A stretch of DNA of 64,000 nt, taken from contig NZ_JNZY01000006.1 of assembly GCF_000717655.1 (NCBI RefSeq), forward strand, positions 248,001 through 312,000, read 5' to 3'. How positions within the stretch are numbered: the stretch's first letter is position 1; each line of letters starts with the position of its first letter. The notes below the pieces were generated by a model. It saw only the letters and a program-made list of their open reading frames with translations, did not search any database and was not told the DNA's origin. The translations under genes were made by a program, and so were the position numbers. This stretch comes from Streptomyces katrae (GTDB taxonomy: Bacteria > Actinomycetota > Actinomycetes > Streptomycetales > Streptomycetaceae). Positions 46,608 to 55,453 of the stretch are shown here, in pieces.

Positions 46608-47360
46608 TCATCCGGCCGCGGCGTGCGCGACGGCCGCCGCCGCGAGCGCCTTCACGACGGGGTGCGGGCGCCTTCCGTCACCGGACAGCTCGGGCTGGAA
46701 CAGCGTGGCCAGGAAGAAGGGGTGTCCCGGCAGCTCCGCGATGCGTGCCTGCCCTTCCTCGTCGTACCCCGACAGCCGCAGCCCGTGGGCGGTGAGCACC
46801 GGCAGGTACCGAGGCTCCGGGCCGTAGCTGCAGTGGTAGCGCTCCATGGACCGTTCCGCGCCGAGCACGGACTCGGCGAGCGACCCGGGCTCGGCCCGTA
46901 CGAGGCCCTCGTGGCCGACGAGCGAACAGGCGAGCGGGGCGATCAGCAGGTCCTCGGCCCCGGGATCGTTCTCGGCGTGCGCGACGCCGGCCAGCCCGCA
47001 GACCGAGCGGGCGTACTCCAGCAGCGTGTGCTGGAAGCCGCCGCAGGTCCCGAGGAAGGGGATGCCCTGCTCCCGCGCGACCCGGATCGCGGCGAGCGCC
47101 CCGGCCTCACTGGCGTACGGGCTGCCGGGCAGGACCCAGACCGCGTCGAACCGGGCCAGGGCCCCGGAGGCGGCCTCGGCCCCGGCGTCGCCGGTGGGGA
47201 TCCAGTAGGCGTCGAGGGCGAGCCCGTCGCGGGAGGCGAGGGCGTCGAGGAGCCCGGGGATGCGGGTGTGGGACTTCACGTGCGGGGAGCGGTCGCCGAC
47301 GAGGGCGACCCGTGCGGGCAGGGGGGTCCGGGTGGTCCGTGCAGTGGTCATGCCGGTCAT
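46608..47360 (-). CDS. CTP-synthase C-terminal-related amidotransferase-like protein
   Basis: The protein has about 250 residues; Met-4 at 47351 is an alternative start. A class I glutamine amidotransferase fold is seen, with the nucleophile Cys in FLGTCGGFQHT. The motif that normally gives the catalytic His (FHPE) reads ATLFQPELS here, so the His is Gln. The motif YHCSYG is characteristic of a small CTP-synthase-related family whose role is not known. Ammonia transfer by the standard triad is therefore doubtful. It stands alone on this strand between the tRNA and a membrane-protein gene. Confidence 0.85.
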   Translation of the reverse strand: MTGMTTARTTRTPLPARVALVGDRSPHVKSHTRIPGLLDALASRDGLALDAYWIPTGDAGAEAASGALARFDAVWVLPGSPYASEAGALAAIRVAREQGIPFLGTCGGFQHTLLEYARSVCGLAGVAHAENDPGAEDLLIAPLACSLVGHEGLVRAEPGSLAESVLGAERSMERYHCSYGPEPRYLPVLTAHGLRLSGYDEEGQARIAELPGHPFFLATLFQPELSGDGRRPHPVVKALAAAAVAHAAAG

Positions 47361-47431
47361 CCTGCGACCCGGCCCCGGTTCAGCGCCAACGATTGTTCCT
47401 GCATGTTCCATCAGCAGATCTGATCGCTGTC

Positions 47432-47980
47432 TCAGTGCTTCAGTGCGGCCTTGGTGGCCACGAGGATCAAGCCGAGGAAGAGGTTGACGACCCCCTCGGC
47501 GGCCAGCTGGCCGCGGGTGGCACCGGCGCGGGCGGCGCCGAGGCACGCCCAGATGACCTGCTGCGCCACCGCCACGATCATGGCCAGCCACGCCGTCCCC
47601 ACGTAGTCCAGTCCGAGGACGCCGCTGAGGGCCACAGCGGCCGCGGGCAGGGCGGCTGCCTCGACGATGGGCCACTCGTGCAGGGCGACCCGGCGGATCT
47701 CGTGCCGGCTCCACGGCTGCCCGACCAGCCGTTCCCCCGCGAGCTCGGCGTAAACGTGGGTGGCCCAGAACACCAGGCCCGTGACGAGCAGGAGGAGTAC
47801 GAGGTGAAGCCGCGGACGGTCGCCGACGGTACTTGCGGTGGCCACCACGGAGGTGGCGAGGAGGGAGCCGTACACGGCGCCGGCGGAGTCGGTCCGGGAT
47901 GCGCGCCGTGGCCTGCTGCGGCCTGCGGACGGGCCACTGGGGATGCTCACCCCGTCCACGATAGGGACGCCGCGTCCCAC
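47432..47980 (-). CDS. Small multi-pass membrane protein
   Basis: The protein has up to 182 residues. About four hydrophobic segments are visible (VYGSLLATSVVA, LVLLLLVTGLVFWATHVY, AALPAAAVALSGVLGL, LNLFLGLILVA-like end) after a basic N-terminus. The start is unsure: GTG 47980 lacks a ribosome site, and GTG 47950 is a shorter choice. The family is not recognised. It is 71 bp downstream of the divergent strand's neighbours and probably monocistronic. Confidence 0.7.
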   Translation of the reverse strand: MGRGVPIVDGVSIPSGPSAGRSRPRRASRTDSAGAVYGSLLATSVVATASTVGDRPRLHLVLLLLVTGLVFWATHVYAELAGERLVGQPWSRHEIRRVALHEWPIVEAAALPAAAVALSGVLGLDYVGTAWLAMIVAVAQQVIWACLGAARAGATRGQLAAEGVVNLFLGLILVATKAALKH

Positions 47981-48133
47981 CGCCGGCCGGGCGCGCCGTG
48001 CGGCGGCTCACCGGGCTGCGGCGGCCCGCCGGCCTCCCCGGCCGGGGCGGTACGCGGAAACGCGCGGCGGGGCTCTGCGGACGGGGCGGGGCTCGGCGGG
48101 CCCGGCCCGCGCAGCCGGTGGCACGCTGGCGCC

Positions 48134-48979
48134 ATGGATCCGCACCTGCTCCGCACCTTCGTCGCCGTCGCCCGGCTGGCCTCCTTCTCCGCCGCCGCCC
48201 GCGAGCTCGGCTACACCCAGTCCGCCGTGTCCCAGCACATCGCCGCCCTCGAGGGCGACCTGCGTGCCGAGCTCCTCACCCGACGGCCCGTGGAGCCGAC
48301 CCCGGCCGGGGTGCGGCTGCTGGAACACGCCGGGCCGCTGCTGCTGCGGCTCGACGCGGCCCGTGCCGATGTGCTGCGGCTGGCCGCCGCGCCGACCGGA
48401 CAGGTCACCCTCGCCGCGTCCCCGCTCTCCGTCGGGCCCCGGCTGCCGGCCGCGCTGCCGGCCACGGGGGTGGTGCTGCGGGTGCTGCCCGCCGCCGAGG
48501 TGCCGGCCGCCGTCGCCACCGGCGGCTGCGACCTCGGCCTGGTCGACGGCCTCGCCGCGCCCAGCGACCCGCTGCGGCTGCCCGACGTGGCCCCGCTCAC
48601 CGTGACCGGCGTCGGGGAGGAGGGGCTCGCCGTACTGCTCCCGGCCGGGCACCCGTTCGCCGGCCGGGCCGCGCTCCGGCTCGACGACCTCGCCGACGCC
48701 CGCTGGATCGACGCCCCCGACGCGCTGCCGGTGCCCGCCGCCGTCCGGACCGCCCCGGCCCTGCGCTACGACGGCACCGACCTGCACGCCCTGTGCGCCC
48801 TCGCCGCCGCCGGGCACGGCCTGGTCCTGCTGCCCCGCCGGGTGGCCGAGGCCGCCGCGGCCGGGGTCGCCGTACCGCTGTCCGACCCGCGCCTGGTGCA
48901 CCGTACGGAACTCCTCGCCCCCGCCACCCCGACCCCCGAAGCCGCCGCCCTCGCCGTCCGGCTCACCGCGTCCCGGTAG
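48134..48979 (+). CDS. LysR-family transcriptional regulator
   Basis: The protein has 281 residues. The winged HTH is at the N-terminus (FVAVARLASFSAAARELG, TQSAVSQHIAALE). The C-terminal effector domain is of the periplasmic-binding type and unusually rich in Ala and Pro. It precedes an M24 peptidase gene on the same strand, separated by a 14-bp perfect inverted repeat that may be a terminator or a regulatory hairpin. The target and effector are unknown. Confidence 0.93.
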   Translation: MDPHLLRTFVAVARLASFSAAARELGYTQSAVSQHIAALEGDLRAELLTRRPVEPTPAGVRLLEHAGPLLLRLDAARADVLRLAAAPTGQVTLAASPLSVGPRLPAALPATGVVLRVLPAAEVPAAVATGGCDLGLVDGLAAPSDPLRLPDVAPLTVTGVGEEGLAVLLPAGHPFAGRAALRLDDLADARWIDAPDALPVPAAVRTAPALRYDGTDLHALCALAAAGHGLVLLPRRVAEAAAAGVAVPLSDPRLVHRTELLAPATPTPEAAALAVRLTASR

Positions 48980-49042
48980 GGGGTGTCTTGCCACGGCACC
49001 GGGCGCCGCCCCCTGATCCGGCCTGACCGGCAAGACACCCCC
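48979..49042. repeat. 14-bp perfect inverted repeat between LysR and M24 peptidase genes
   Basis: GGGGGTGTCTTGCC (48979-48992) pairs exactly with GGCAAGACACCCCC (49029-49042) across a 36-bp loop. The left arm starts in the LysR stop codon. It may be a terminator for LysR or an operator for the peptidase. Confidence 0.85.
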
Positions 49043-49083
49043 AGCCACTCGCGCGCGGCCCCCCGCGGCGGCAGGATCGCAGC

Positions 49084-50205
49084 ATGGACTTCGAACCCGA
49101 TCCGTTCACGCACGCCGACTACGCCGCCCGGATGGCCGCCGCCGCGCAGAGTGCCACCGAGGCCGGGCTGGCCGGGCTGCTCGTCGCCCCCGGGCCCGAC
49201 CTCGCCCACCTCACCGGCTACCGGCCGGTCGACACCGAGCGGCTGACCCTGCTCGTGCTCGCCGCCGGACAGGAGCCCGTCCTCGTCGTGCCCGCCCTGG
49301 AGGCCCCCGACGCGGCCAAGGCCCCCGGGGCGCCCGCGCTCACCCTGTGCGACTGGGCCGACGGGAAGAACCCGTACGGCGTCACCGCTCCGCTCCTCGG
49401 CACCGGCGGCCGCTACGGGGTCAGCGACAACACCTGGGCGCTGCATCTGCTCGGCCTCCAGCGGGAGTTGCCGGCCACCTCGTACGCCCCGCTCACCGAC
49501 GTCCTGCCGATGCTCCGCGCGGTCAAGGACCAGCGGGAGCTGGAGCGGCTCGCGGCGGCCGGCGCGGCCGCGGACGCCGCGTACGAGCAGATCCTCAAGG
49601 TCCCCTTCGCCGGCCGCCGGGAGACCGACATCGCCGCCGACCTGGCCGCGCTGCTGCGCGAACACGGCCACTCCCAGGTGGACTTCACCGTCGTCGGCTC
49701 GGGTCCCAACGGGGCCAACCCGCACCACGAGGCCGGCGAACGCACCATCGGGCACGGCGACATGGTGGTCCTCGACTTCGGCGGGCTCAAGCACGGCTAC
49801 GGTTCCGACATCTCGCGCACCGTGCACGTCGGCGAGCCGGGAGCCGAGGAGCAGCGCGTCCACGACATCGTCCGCGAGGCCCAGCAGGCCGCCTCCGCGG
49901 CCGTCCGCCCGGGCATCGCCTGCCAGGACGTGGACCGGGCGGCCCGCGCGGTGATCACCGAGTTCGGCTACGGCGAACGGTTCATCCACCGCACGGGCCA
50001 CGGCATCGGCGTGACCACCCACGAGCCCCCGTACATGGTCGAGGGCGAGGAACAGCCCCTGGTCCCCGGGATGTGCTTCTCCGTGGAGCCGGGCATCTAC
50101 CTGCCCGGCCGCTTCGGGGTGCGCATCGAGGACATCGTGACGGTCACCGAGGACGGCGGCCGCAGCTTCAACAACGCCCCGCGCGAGCTGGCCGTCGTCG
50201 AGTAG
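49084..50205 (+). CDS. M24 family metallopeptidase (Xaa-Pro aminopeptidase type)
   Basis: The protein has 373 residues. A creatinase-type N-domain is followed by the pita-bread catalytic domain with all five metal ligands: Asp in VVLDFGG, Asp in YGSDISRT, His in HRTGHGIG, Glu in FSVEPGIY and Glu in VRIEDIV. It should remove N-terminal residues before proline, in the cytosol. It ends 18 bp from the convergent methyltransferase gene. Confidence 0.94.
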   Translation: MDFEPDPFTHADYAARMAAAAQSATEAGLAGLLVAPGPDLAHLTGYRPVDTERLTLLVLAAGQEPVLVVPALEAPDAAKAPGAPALTLCDWADGKNPYGVTAPLLGTGGRYGVSDNTWALHLLGLQRELPATSYAPLTDVLPMLRAVKDQRELERLAAAGAAADAAYEQILKVPFAGRRETDIAADLAALLREHGHSQVDFTVVGSGPNGANPHHEAGERTIGHGDMVVLDFGGLKHGYGSDISRTVHVGEPGAEEQRVHDIVREAQQAASAAVRPGIACQDVDRAARAVITEFGYGERFIHRTGHGIGVTTHEPPYMVEGEEQPLVPGMCFSVEPGIYLPGRFGVRIEDIVTVTEDGGRSFNNAPRELAVVE

Positions 50206-50223
50206 GGGCAGGAGTCCGAGCGG

Positions 50224-50994
50224 TCACGACTCCCCGGCGACGACCAGGCGGTAGCCGTAGTCCACGTCCTCCTGCCCGAGCAGGTGGGCGTGGCGCCGCT
50301 CCCAGGCCCCGGAGGCCAGGTCCGCGCGCAGCCGTTCCATCGCCGGCTCCACGACCGAGGCAGGCAGCGTCGCAAAGGTCGAGCTGGCGGCCCGTACGGC
50401 CGGGTCGAGATAGGCCTCCGGCCGGCGCCAGTAGGCGGTCTGGAGTCCGTCCGTGAAGTCGTGCGGGATCGGGAACGGCAGCACGGTGTGCGCGTCCAGC
50501 GCCTCCACGACTTGCGTCACCGGCGTGAAGCGCGAGGCGTCCAACTCCCGGATCTCCGGCAGGTATTCGTCCACGAGCCACAGCTCGGGGCGGTGCTCGG
50601 GATCCCAGGTGAAGACGGCCTGCCGCCGCGAGACCCGGCGCAGCTCGCCGAGCCCGCGGTGCAGATCCTTCCAGTGGTGCACGGTCAGGACCGCCATGGC
50701 GGCGTCGAAGGTCCCGTCGGCGAACGGCAGTTCCTCCGCGCACGCCTTCACCTTCCGGGGGCCGGGATGCTGGTCGAGCATCACCTGCGACGGGTCGACG
50801 GCCGTGACCTCGGCGTCCTGCGGCTCGTACGACCCGGCTCCGGCACCGACGTTGACGACGGTGCGCGCGCCACCCAGCGCCTGGCGGATCAGCGCGCCCA
50901 GCCGGGGATCGGGCCGCCGTACCTGCTTGTAGCCGATCCCTATGCGGTCGTAGGCGGCCGTCAGTCCGTTGCCCTCATCCAGTACCCGTCCCAT
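50224..50994 (-). CDS. Class I SAM-dependent methyltransferase
   Basis: The protein has 256 residues. VVNVGAGAGSYEP is the SAM-binding loop, VTAVDPS follows at the second strand, and ACAEELPFADGTFDAA is typical of methyltransferase type 11 proteins. VLTVHHWKD marks motif III. The acceptor is unknown. It is monocistronic, convergent with the M24 peptidase gene. Confidence 0.92.
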   Translation of the reverse strand: MGRVLDEGNGLTAAYDRIGIGYKQVRRPDPRLGALIRQALGGARTVVNVGAGAGSYEPQDAEVTAVDPSQVMLDQHPGPRKVKACAEELPFADGTFDAAMAVLTVHHWKDLHRGLGELRRVSRRQAVFTWDPEHRPELWLVDEYLPEIRELDASRFTPVTQVVEALDAHTVLPFPIPHDFTDGLQTAYWRRPEAYLDPAVRAASSTFATLPASVVEPAMERLRADLASGAWERRHAHLLGQEDVDYGYRLVVAGES

Positions 50995-51051
50995 GGGCCG
51001 ACTCCATCAAATCGGGCCCCTCGTGATCAAGTGATTCCCCAGTGAGGTGAG

Positions 51052-52806
51052 TTACGGACCCAGCAGCACTACCGACTCGCCCGGTACGTGGACGCGCCCG
51101 TCCGGGCCCGGGTGCTCGACGGGTTCCCAGGCGGCCAGGACCCGGACCCCGTTGCGGCCGAGGGCGATGGTCACCGGCTCGGGCGAGAGGTTCACGGCCA
51201 CCCGTACGTCACCCCGCCGGAACGTCACCCAGCGGCGCTCCTCGTCGTACGCGACACGGACCGCGGCCAGGTCCGGATCCCGCAGGTCCGGGTGGGTGCG
51301 CCGGAGCGTGATCAGGGTCCGGTACCAGGCCAGCAGCCGGTCGTGAGGGGGGCGCTCCGGCTCCGCCCAGTCCAGGCACGAGCGGTCCCGGGTGGCCGGG
51401 TCCTGCGGGTCCGGGATCTCCTCGGCCTTCCAGCCGTGCGCCGCGAACTCCCGGCGCCGGCCGGTCCGTACGGCCTCGGCGAGGTCCGGGTCCGGGTGGT
51501 CGGTGAAGTACTGCCACGGCGTGCCCGCGGCCCACTCCTCGCCCATGAACAGCATCGGCACGAACGGCCCGGTCAGCGCCAGCGTCGCGGCGCAGGCCAG
51601 CAACCCGGGGGAGAGCGAGCCCGCGAGCCGGTCGCCGAGGGCCCGGTTGCCGATCTGGTCGTGGGTCTGCGTGTAGCCGAGGAAGCGGTGCGCGGGCGTG
51701 CACCGCCGGTCCACCGGCCGGCCGTGACTGCGGCCCCGGAACGAGGACCACGTGCCGTCGTGGAAGAAGGCCCGGGTCATGGTCTTGGCCAGGGCGGCGA
51801 GCGGGGCCTCGGCGAAATCGGCGTAGTACGCCTGGGACTCGCCCGTCAGCGCACAGTGCAGGGCGTGGTGGAAGTCGTCGTTCCACTGGGCGTGCAGCCC
51901 CAGCCCCCCGACGGCGCGCGGGGTCGTGGTGCGCGGATCGCACCGGTCGGACTCCGCGATCAGGAACAGCGGGCGGCCGCTCTCGGCGGCGAACTCGTCC
52001 ACGGCCGCGGACAGCTCCTCCAGGAAGGTCAGCGCCCGTCCGTCGGCGAGCGCGTGCACGGCGTCCAGCCGGAGCCCGTCGATCCGGTAGTCCCGCAGCC
52101 AGGCCAGGGCGCTGCCCAGGAGGTACGCGCGCACCTCGTCGGAGCCGGCGGCGTCCAGGTTGACCGCCGCGCCCCACGGGGTGTGGTGGGTGTCCGTGAA
52201 GTACGGGCCGAAGACGGGGAGGTGGTTGCCGGAGGGGCCCAGGTGGTTGTGGACCACGTCCAGCACGACCCCGAGCCCGGCCGCGTGGGCCGCGTCCACG
52301 AACCGGGCGAGCCCGGCCGGGCCGCCGTACGGCTCGTGCACGGCCCAGGGCGCGACCCCGTCGTACCCCCACCCGTGCCGGCCGGGGAACGGGCAGACCG
52401 GCATCAGCTCCACGTGCGTGACCCCGAGCGCGGTGAGGTGCCCGAGGCGGGCGGCGGCCGCGTCGAAGGTGCCCTCGGGGGTGAACGTGCCGATGTGCAG
52501 CTCGTAGAGGACCGCGTCCTGGAGCCGCGTCCCGGGCGCCGGTGCCTGCGGGGTGAGCGGCTCGAAATCGACCACCGCCGAGAGGCCGTCGGGCCCGTCC
52601 GGAAGCCGCCGCCCGCGCGGGTCGGGCCGTACGATCCCCTCCCCGGAGGCCACGCCGAGGAGGAATCCGTACCGGTCCCCGTCGGCGGCCGGGGCTTCGG
52701 CGAGCCACCAGCCGGCCCGGTCCGGATCGCGTGCCATCTCGTACGTCGCGTCGCCGAGCCGCAGCGCGACCCGGTCTGTCAGCGGTGCCCACACCTCGAA
52801 CTGCAC
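51052..52806 (-). CDS. treZ: Malto-oligosyltrehalose trehalohydrolase
   Basis: The protein has 584 residues from a GTG start at 52806 (GAGGGG before it), the usual start point for TreZ (VQFEVWAP). The N-terminal beta domain is followed by a GH13 barrel with VLDVVHNHLGPSGN, DGLRLDAVHAL (nucleophile Asp), LIAESD (acid Glu) and TQTHDQIGNRA. It releases trehalose from the maltooligosyl-trehalose made by TreY (57833-60142). All three genes of the pathway (treX, treY, treZ) are in this window on the same strand, but separated by unrelated genes. Confidence 0.96.
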   Translation of the reverse strand: MQFEVWAPLTDRVALRLGDATYEMARDPDRAGWWLAEAPAADGDRYGFLLGVASGEGIVRPDPRGRRLPDGPDGLSAVVDFEPLTPQAPAPGTRLQDAVLYELHIGTFTPEGTFDAAAARLGHLTALGVTHVELMPVCPFPGRHGWGYDGVAPWAVHEPYGGPAGLARFVDAAHAAGLGVVLDVVHNHLGPSGNHLPVFGPYFTDTHHTPWGAAVNLDAAGSDEVRAYLLGSALAWLRDYRIDGLRLDAVHALADGRALTFLEELSAAVDEFAAESGRPLFLIAESDRCDPRTTTPRAVGGLGLHAQWNDDFHHALHCALTGESQAYYADFAEAPLAALAKTMTRAFFHDGTWSSFRGRSHGRPVDRRCTPAHRFLGYTQTHDQIGNRALGDRLAGSLSPGLLACAATLALTGPFVPMLFMGEEWAAGTPWQYFTDHPDPDLAEAVRTGRRREFAAHGWKAEEIPDPQDPATRDRSCLDWAEPERPPHDRLLAWYRTLITLRRTHPDLRDPDLAAVRVAYDEERRWVTFRRGDVRVAVNLSPEPVTIALGRNGVRVLAAWEPVEHPGPDGRVHVPGESVVLLGP

Positions 52807-52918
52807 GGACGGTTCCCCTCGTCTGCGGCGGTACCCCGGAACGTGTGCCTGCCCCATCATCGCGGGACGGCCGGAGGAGTTCTGGACACTCCGGCCCTGA
52901 CGGGCCGACAATCACCCT

Positions 52919-53482
52919 GTGACGTCCAGTTTCGAGTTCCCCGCCTTCCCGGTACCGCGCCTTTCCGACGCGGAGCGCGACCGGGCGCTGGAGCAGCTCC
53001 GCGAGGGTGCGGCCCTCGGGAAGCTGTCCCATGACACGTTCCTGCGCCGTATGGAACTCGCCCTGGTCGCCCGCCGCTCCGAGGACCTCGTGGTCCTCAC
53101 CGCCGACCTCGAGAGCCGCGGGAGCGGCGAAGGCCCGTGGACCCGTCGCGTCTTCGCCTGGGTGGGCCGTGCCTCGGCCGTGTCCGCCGGGGTCCGGCGG
53201 GCGTGGACCGCCGAGCGGCTGCCGAAACTGCTGCTGCCGCACCCGAGTGCGCGGGCCCTGCGGATCGGCCGCGACCCCGGCAACGGGTTGCGGCTCACCG
53301 ACGAGACCGTGTCCCGCGTGCATGCCGAGCTCGGGATGCGCGACGGGGTGTGGGTGCTCACCGACCTCGGCTCCTCCAACGGCACGACGGTCAACGGACG
53401 CCGGGTGACCGGCTCGGTGGCGGTCCGGGCCGGGGACCAGATCGGCTTCGGCCGGATGAACTTCCGGCTGTCCTCCAGCTAG
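52919..53482 (+). CDS. DUF1707 plus FHA domain protein
   Basis: The protein has 187 residues with a GTG start. The N-terminal block LSDAERDRALEQLREGAALG...FLRRMELALVARRSEDL is the DUF1707 (SHOCT-like) pattern. The C-terminal FHA domain has IGRDPGNGLRL, SRVHAEL and DLGSSNGTTVNG, with the phosphothreonine-binding Arg, Ser and Asn. It would read Thr-phosphorylation by a Ser/Thr kinase. It is divergent from treZ. Confidence 0.94.
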   Translation: MTSSFEFPAFPVPRLSDAERDRALEQLREGAALGKLSHDTFLRRMELALVARRSEDLVVLTADLESRGSGEGPWTRRVFAWVGRASAVSAGVRRAWTAERLPKLLLPHPSARALRIGRDPGNGLRLTDETVSRVHAELGMRDGVWVLTDLGSSNGTTVNGRRVTGSVAVRAGDQIGFGRMNFRLSSS

Positions 53483-53515
53483 GAGGGCTCCGGCTCCGGG
53501 ATCTCGGCGGGCCTG

Positions 53516-54043
53516 ATGATGGGGTCCATGGAACACGCAGCCCCGAAAGACCAGAAGGAACACCCGCCCGTCGTGCGCCCCGCGCGCCCCGAGGACCTGC
53601 CCCGCCTCGTCGAACTCGTCCACGAGCACGTCGCGTACGAGAAGTCCGCGCCCCGGCCCGCGGACCTGGCCGACCGGCTCGGGCCGCAGCTGTTCGCCGC
53701 GGGCGCCCGCCTGTGGGTGCTGCTGGCCGAGGCCCCGGACGGCTCGGTCGCCGGATATGCCGCCTGCTCGGCCGAGTTCGCGTTCTGGGACGCCCGGCAC
53801 TACCTCCACATGGACTGCCTCTACCTCGCCGAGGAGGCCCGCGGCCACGGCCTCGGCGCCGCCCTGATGGACGGCGTGGCAGGCCTCGCCCGCGAGCTCG
53901 GCCTCGACCAGGTCCAGTGGCAGACTCCGGACTGGAACGAGGGCGCGATCCGCTTCTACGACCGCCTGGGCGCCACGGGCGCACCCAAGCGCCGGTACAC
54001 CCTGGCCGTCCCGGGCGAGGCCGCCGTGGTCTCTACGCATTGA
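53516..54043 (+). CDS. GNAT N-acetyltransferase
   Basis: The protein has 175 residues; Met-5 (53528) is a possible start. The acetyl-CoA loop is seen in CLYLAEEARGHGLGAALM (motif A, R/QxxGxA/G). AIRFYDRLGA is motif B, as in small-molecule or protein N-acetyltransferases. Substrate unknown. Its 3' end overlaps that of the convergent carboxypeptidase gene by 11 bp. Confidence 0.92.
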   Translation: MMGSMEHAAPKDQKEHPPVVRPARPEDLPRLVELVHEHVAYEKSAPRPADLADRLGPQLFAAGARLWVLLAEAPDGSVAGYAACSAEFAFWDARHYLHMDCLYLAEEARGHGLGAALMDGVAGLARELGLDQVQWQTPDWNEGAIRFYDRLGATGAPKRRYTLAVPGEAAVVSTH

Positions 54044-55355
54044 CCGTCCCGGCCGCCACGAGCCGTTCGTACGCGGCCAGGACGGTACGGGTCTGGTGCT
54101 CGACCTGGGTGGCCACCGGGACCCGGCGCGCCTGGAAGCGGGCGGCGAACTCCTCGCACCAGCCGGTGACGAGCCGGTCCAAACCGGGCGCCGCCGGATG
54201 GCCCTGAGCCCGCAGCACCCGCAGCAGCATCGCGGCGGCGCGCAGCGACAGGCGCCGCCCGAAGGCGTCGATGCTGCCGATGGAGGCCGCCGTGGCCTCG
54301 GCGGGGGCCCCGGGGCCGGTCCACTCCACGGTGATCCGGGGGATCAGGGCGAGCGTCCAGTCGACGGCGCGCAGCAGCGCGGCCGCACCGGCGTACCCGG
54401 TGGGATCCGGGCCGGGGCCCGAGCCGGTGCCACGGCCGGGCTCCGAGGCCCCGGGTACCCGGTCCCGTACGCGGGCCACGAGCGCGGCGTCGGCGGTGAG
54501 CCGCCCCGCCAGGAACCGCAGGGCGCCGCGCGGGTCCGGATGCGGGGCGGGGTCGTCCACCAGGTCCGAGGCCCACATGGGGACTTCGACGATGGCGGTG
54601 GTGCCGTCGTACCGGTGGGCGTGGTACCAGGTGCTGAGCCGGGTGTCCTCGGGGTGGAACGCCCCGGCGGCGTCGGCCCCGGCCTGCGGCATCACGAAGA
54701 TCCCGGGCCCGGGGGAGGGCCAGCCGGCCGCGTCCGAGGCCCCCGTCTCCACCGGGATCCGCAGCTCGGCGGCCGATTTGGCGAACGGTTCCGCCAGGCC
54801 CGGTATGTCCCGGGTGAGCTGCACCCACGATCCGCCGAGGTCGGTGCCGTGGAGCGAGACCTGCAGGGCGGGCCGGAGCTCGTCGATGAGGGCCGTCAGG
54901 GCCAGGGTCTCGGGCGGCAGCCGGTCCGGAGGCAGTAAAGACGGCGCCCACTCGGGCTGTTCGGGGCCGGGGGGCCGGAAGAAGTTCCGGTGGTAGTCGA
55001 GCAGGGAGTGCGGGCGGGGGGTGCGGTGCAGGGCCGCCCCGTCGGGATCGGCGCACAGCAGGAAGTGCCAGCCCCGCCCGGCGCGGACCGCCGGCTCGTG
55101 GAGGACGCGTCGGGCCAGCGCGAGCGCGGTGGCACCGCCGACGGGCTCGTTGGCGTGTGCCCCGGCGACGACGAGCACGCCCGCGCCCCGCGGGCGGCCG
55201 CTCGGTTCGACGGAGAGCAGCCACAGGGGCCGGCCGCCCCGGGAGGTGCCGGCCTGGCGGAGCCGGGCCGCGCCGGGGTGCTCGTCCGCCAGTGCGCGGG
55301 CGGCCAGCGCGAGCTCGGACGGTGTGGGGTAGCACATGTCACGGAGGAGGGTCAC
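54033..55355 (-). CDS. M14 family zinc carboxypeptidase
   Basis: The protein has 440 residues from a GTG at 55355 (ATG at 55337 is an alternative). The zinc site HxxE is in VAGAHANEPVGG and the third ligand His is in VSLHGTD; a catalytic Glu is likely in IVEVPMW. No signal peptide was seen, so it is probably cytosolic. It may process peptidoglycan fragments or free peptides. Confidence 0.9.
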   Translation of the reverse strand: MTLLRDMCYPTPSELALAARALADEHPGAARLRQAGTSRGGRPLWLLSVEPSGRPRGAGVLVVAGAHANEPVGGATALALARRVLHEPAVRAGRGWHFLLCADPDGAALHRTPRPHSLLDYHRNFFRPPGPEQPEWAPSLLPPDRLPPETLALTALIDELRPALQVSLHGTDLGGSWVQLTRDIPGLAEPFAKSAAELRIPVETGASDAAGWPSPGPGIFVMPQAGADAAGAFHPEDTRLSTWYHAHRYDGTTAIVEVPMWASDLVDDPAPHPDPRGALRFLAGRLTADAALVARVRDRVPGASEPGRGTGSGPGPDPTGYAGAAALLRAVDWTLALIPRITVEWTGPGAPAEATAASIGSIDAFGRRLSLRAAAMLLRVLRAQGHPAAPGLDRLVTGWCEEFAARFQARRVPVATQVEHQTRTVLAAYERLVAAGTVNA

Positions 55356-55453
55356 GTCTGATGCAATGCCCGCCGCGCACGCCCCCTACTGCTCCGTGCC
55401 CCCCACACTTCCCGGAAAGCCCTGGCCAACGCCTTGCCGGGGCGGCCCGTCGG

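Noticed and set aside
46339..46611. Minus-strand open frame across the tRNA-His
   Set aside because: It overlaps the tRNA and its terminator and has no homologous features.
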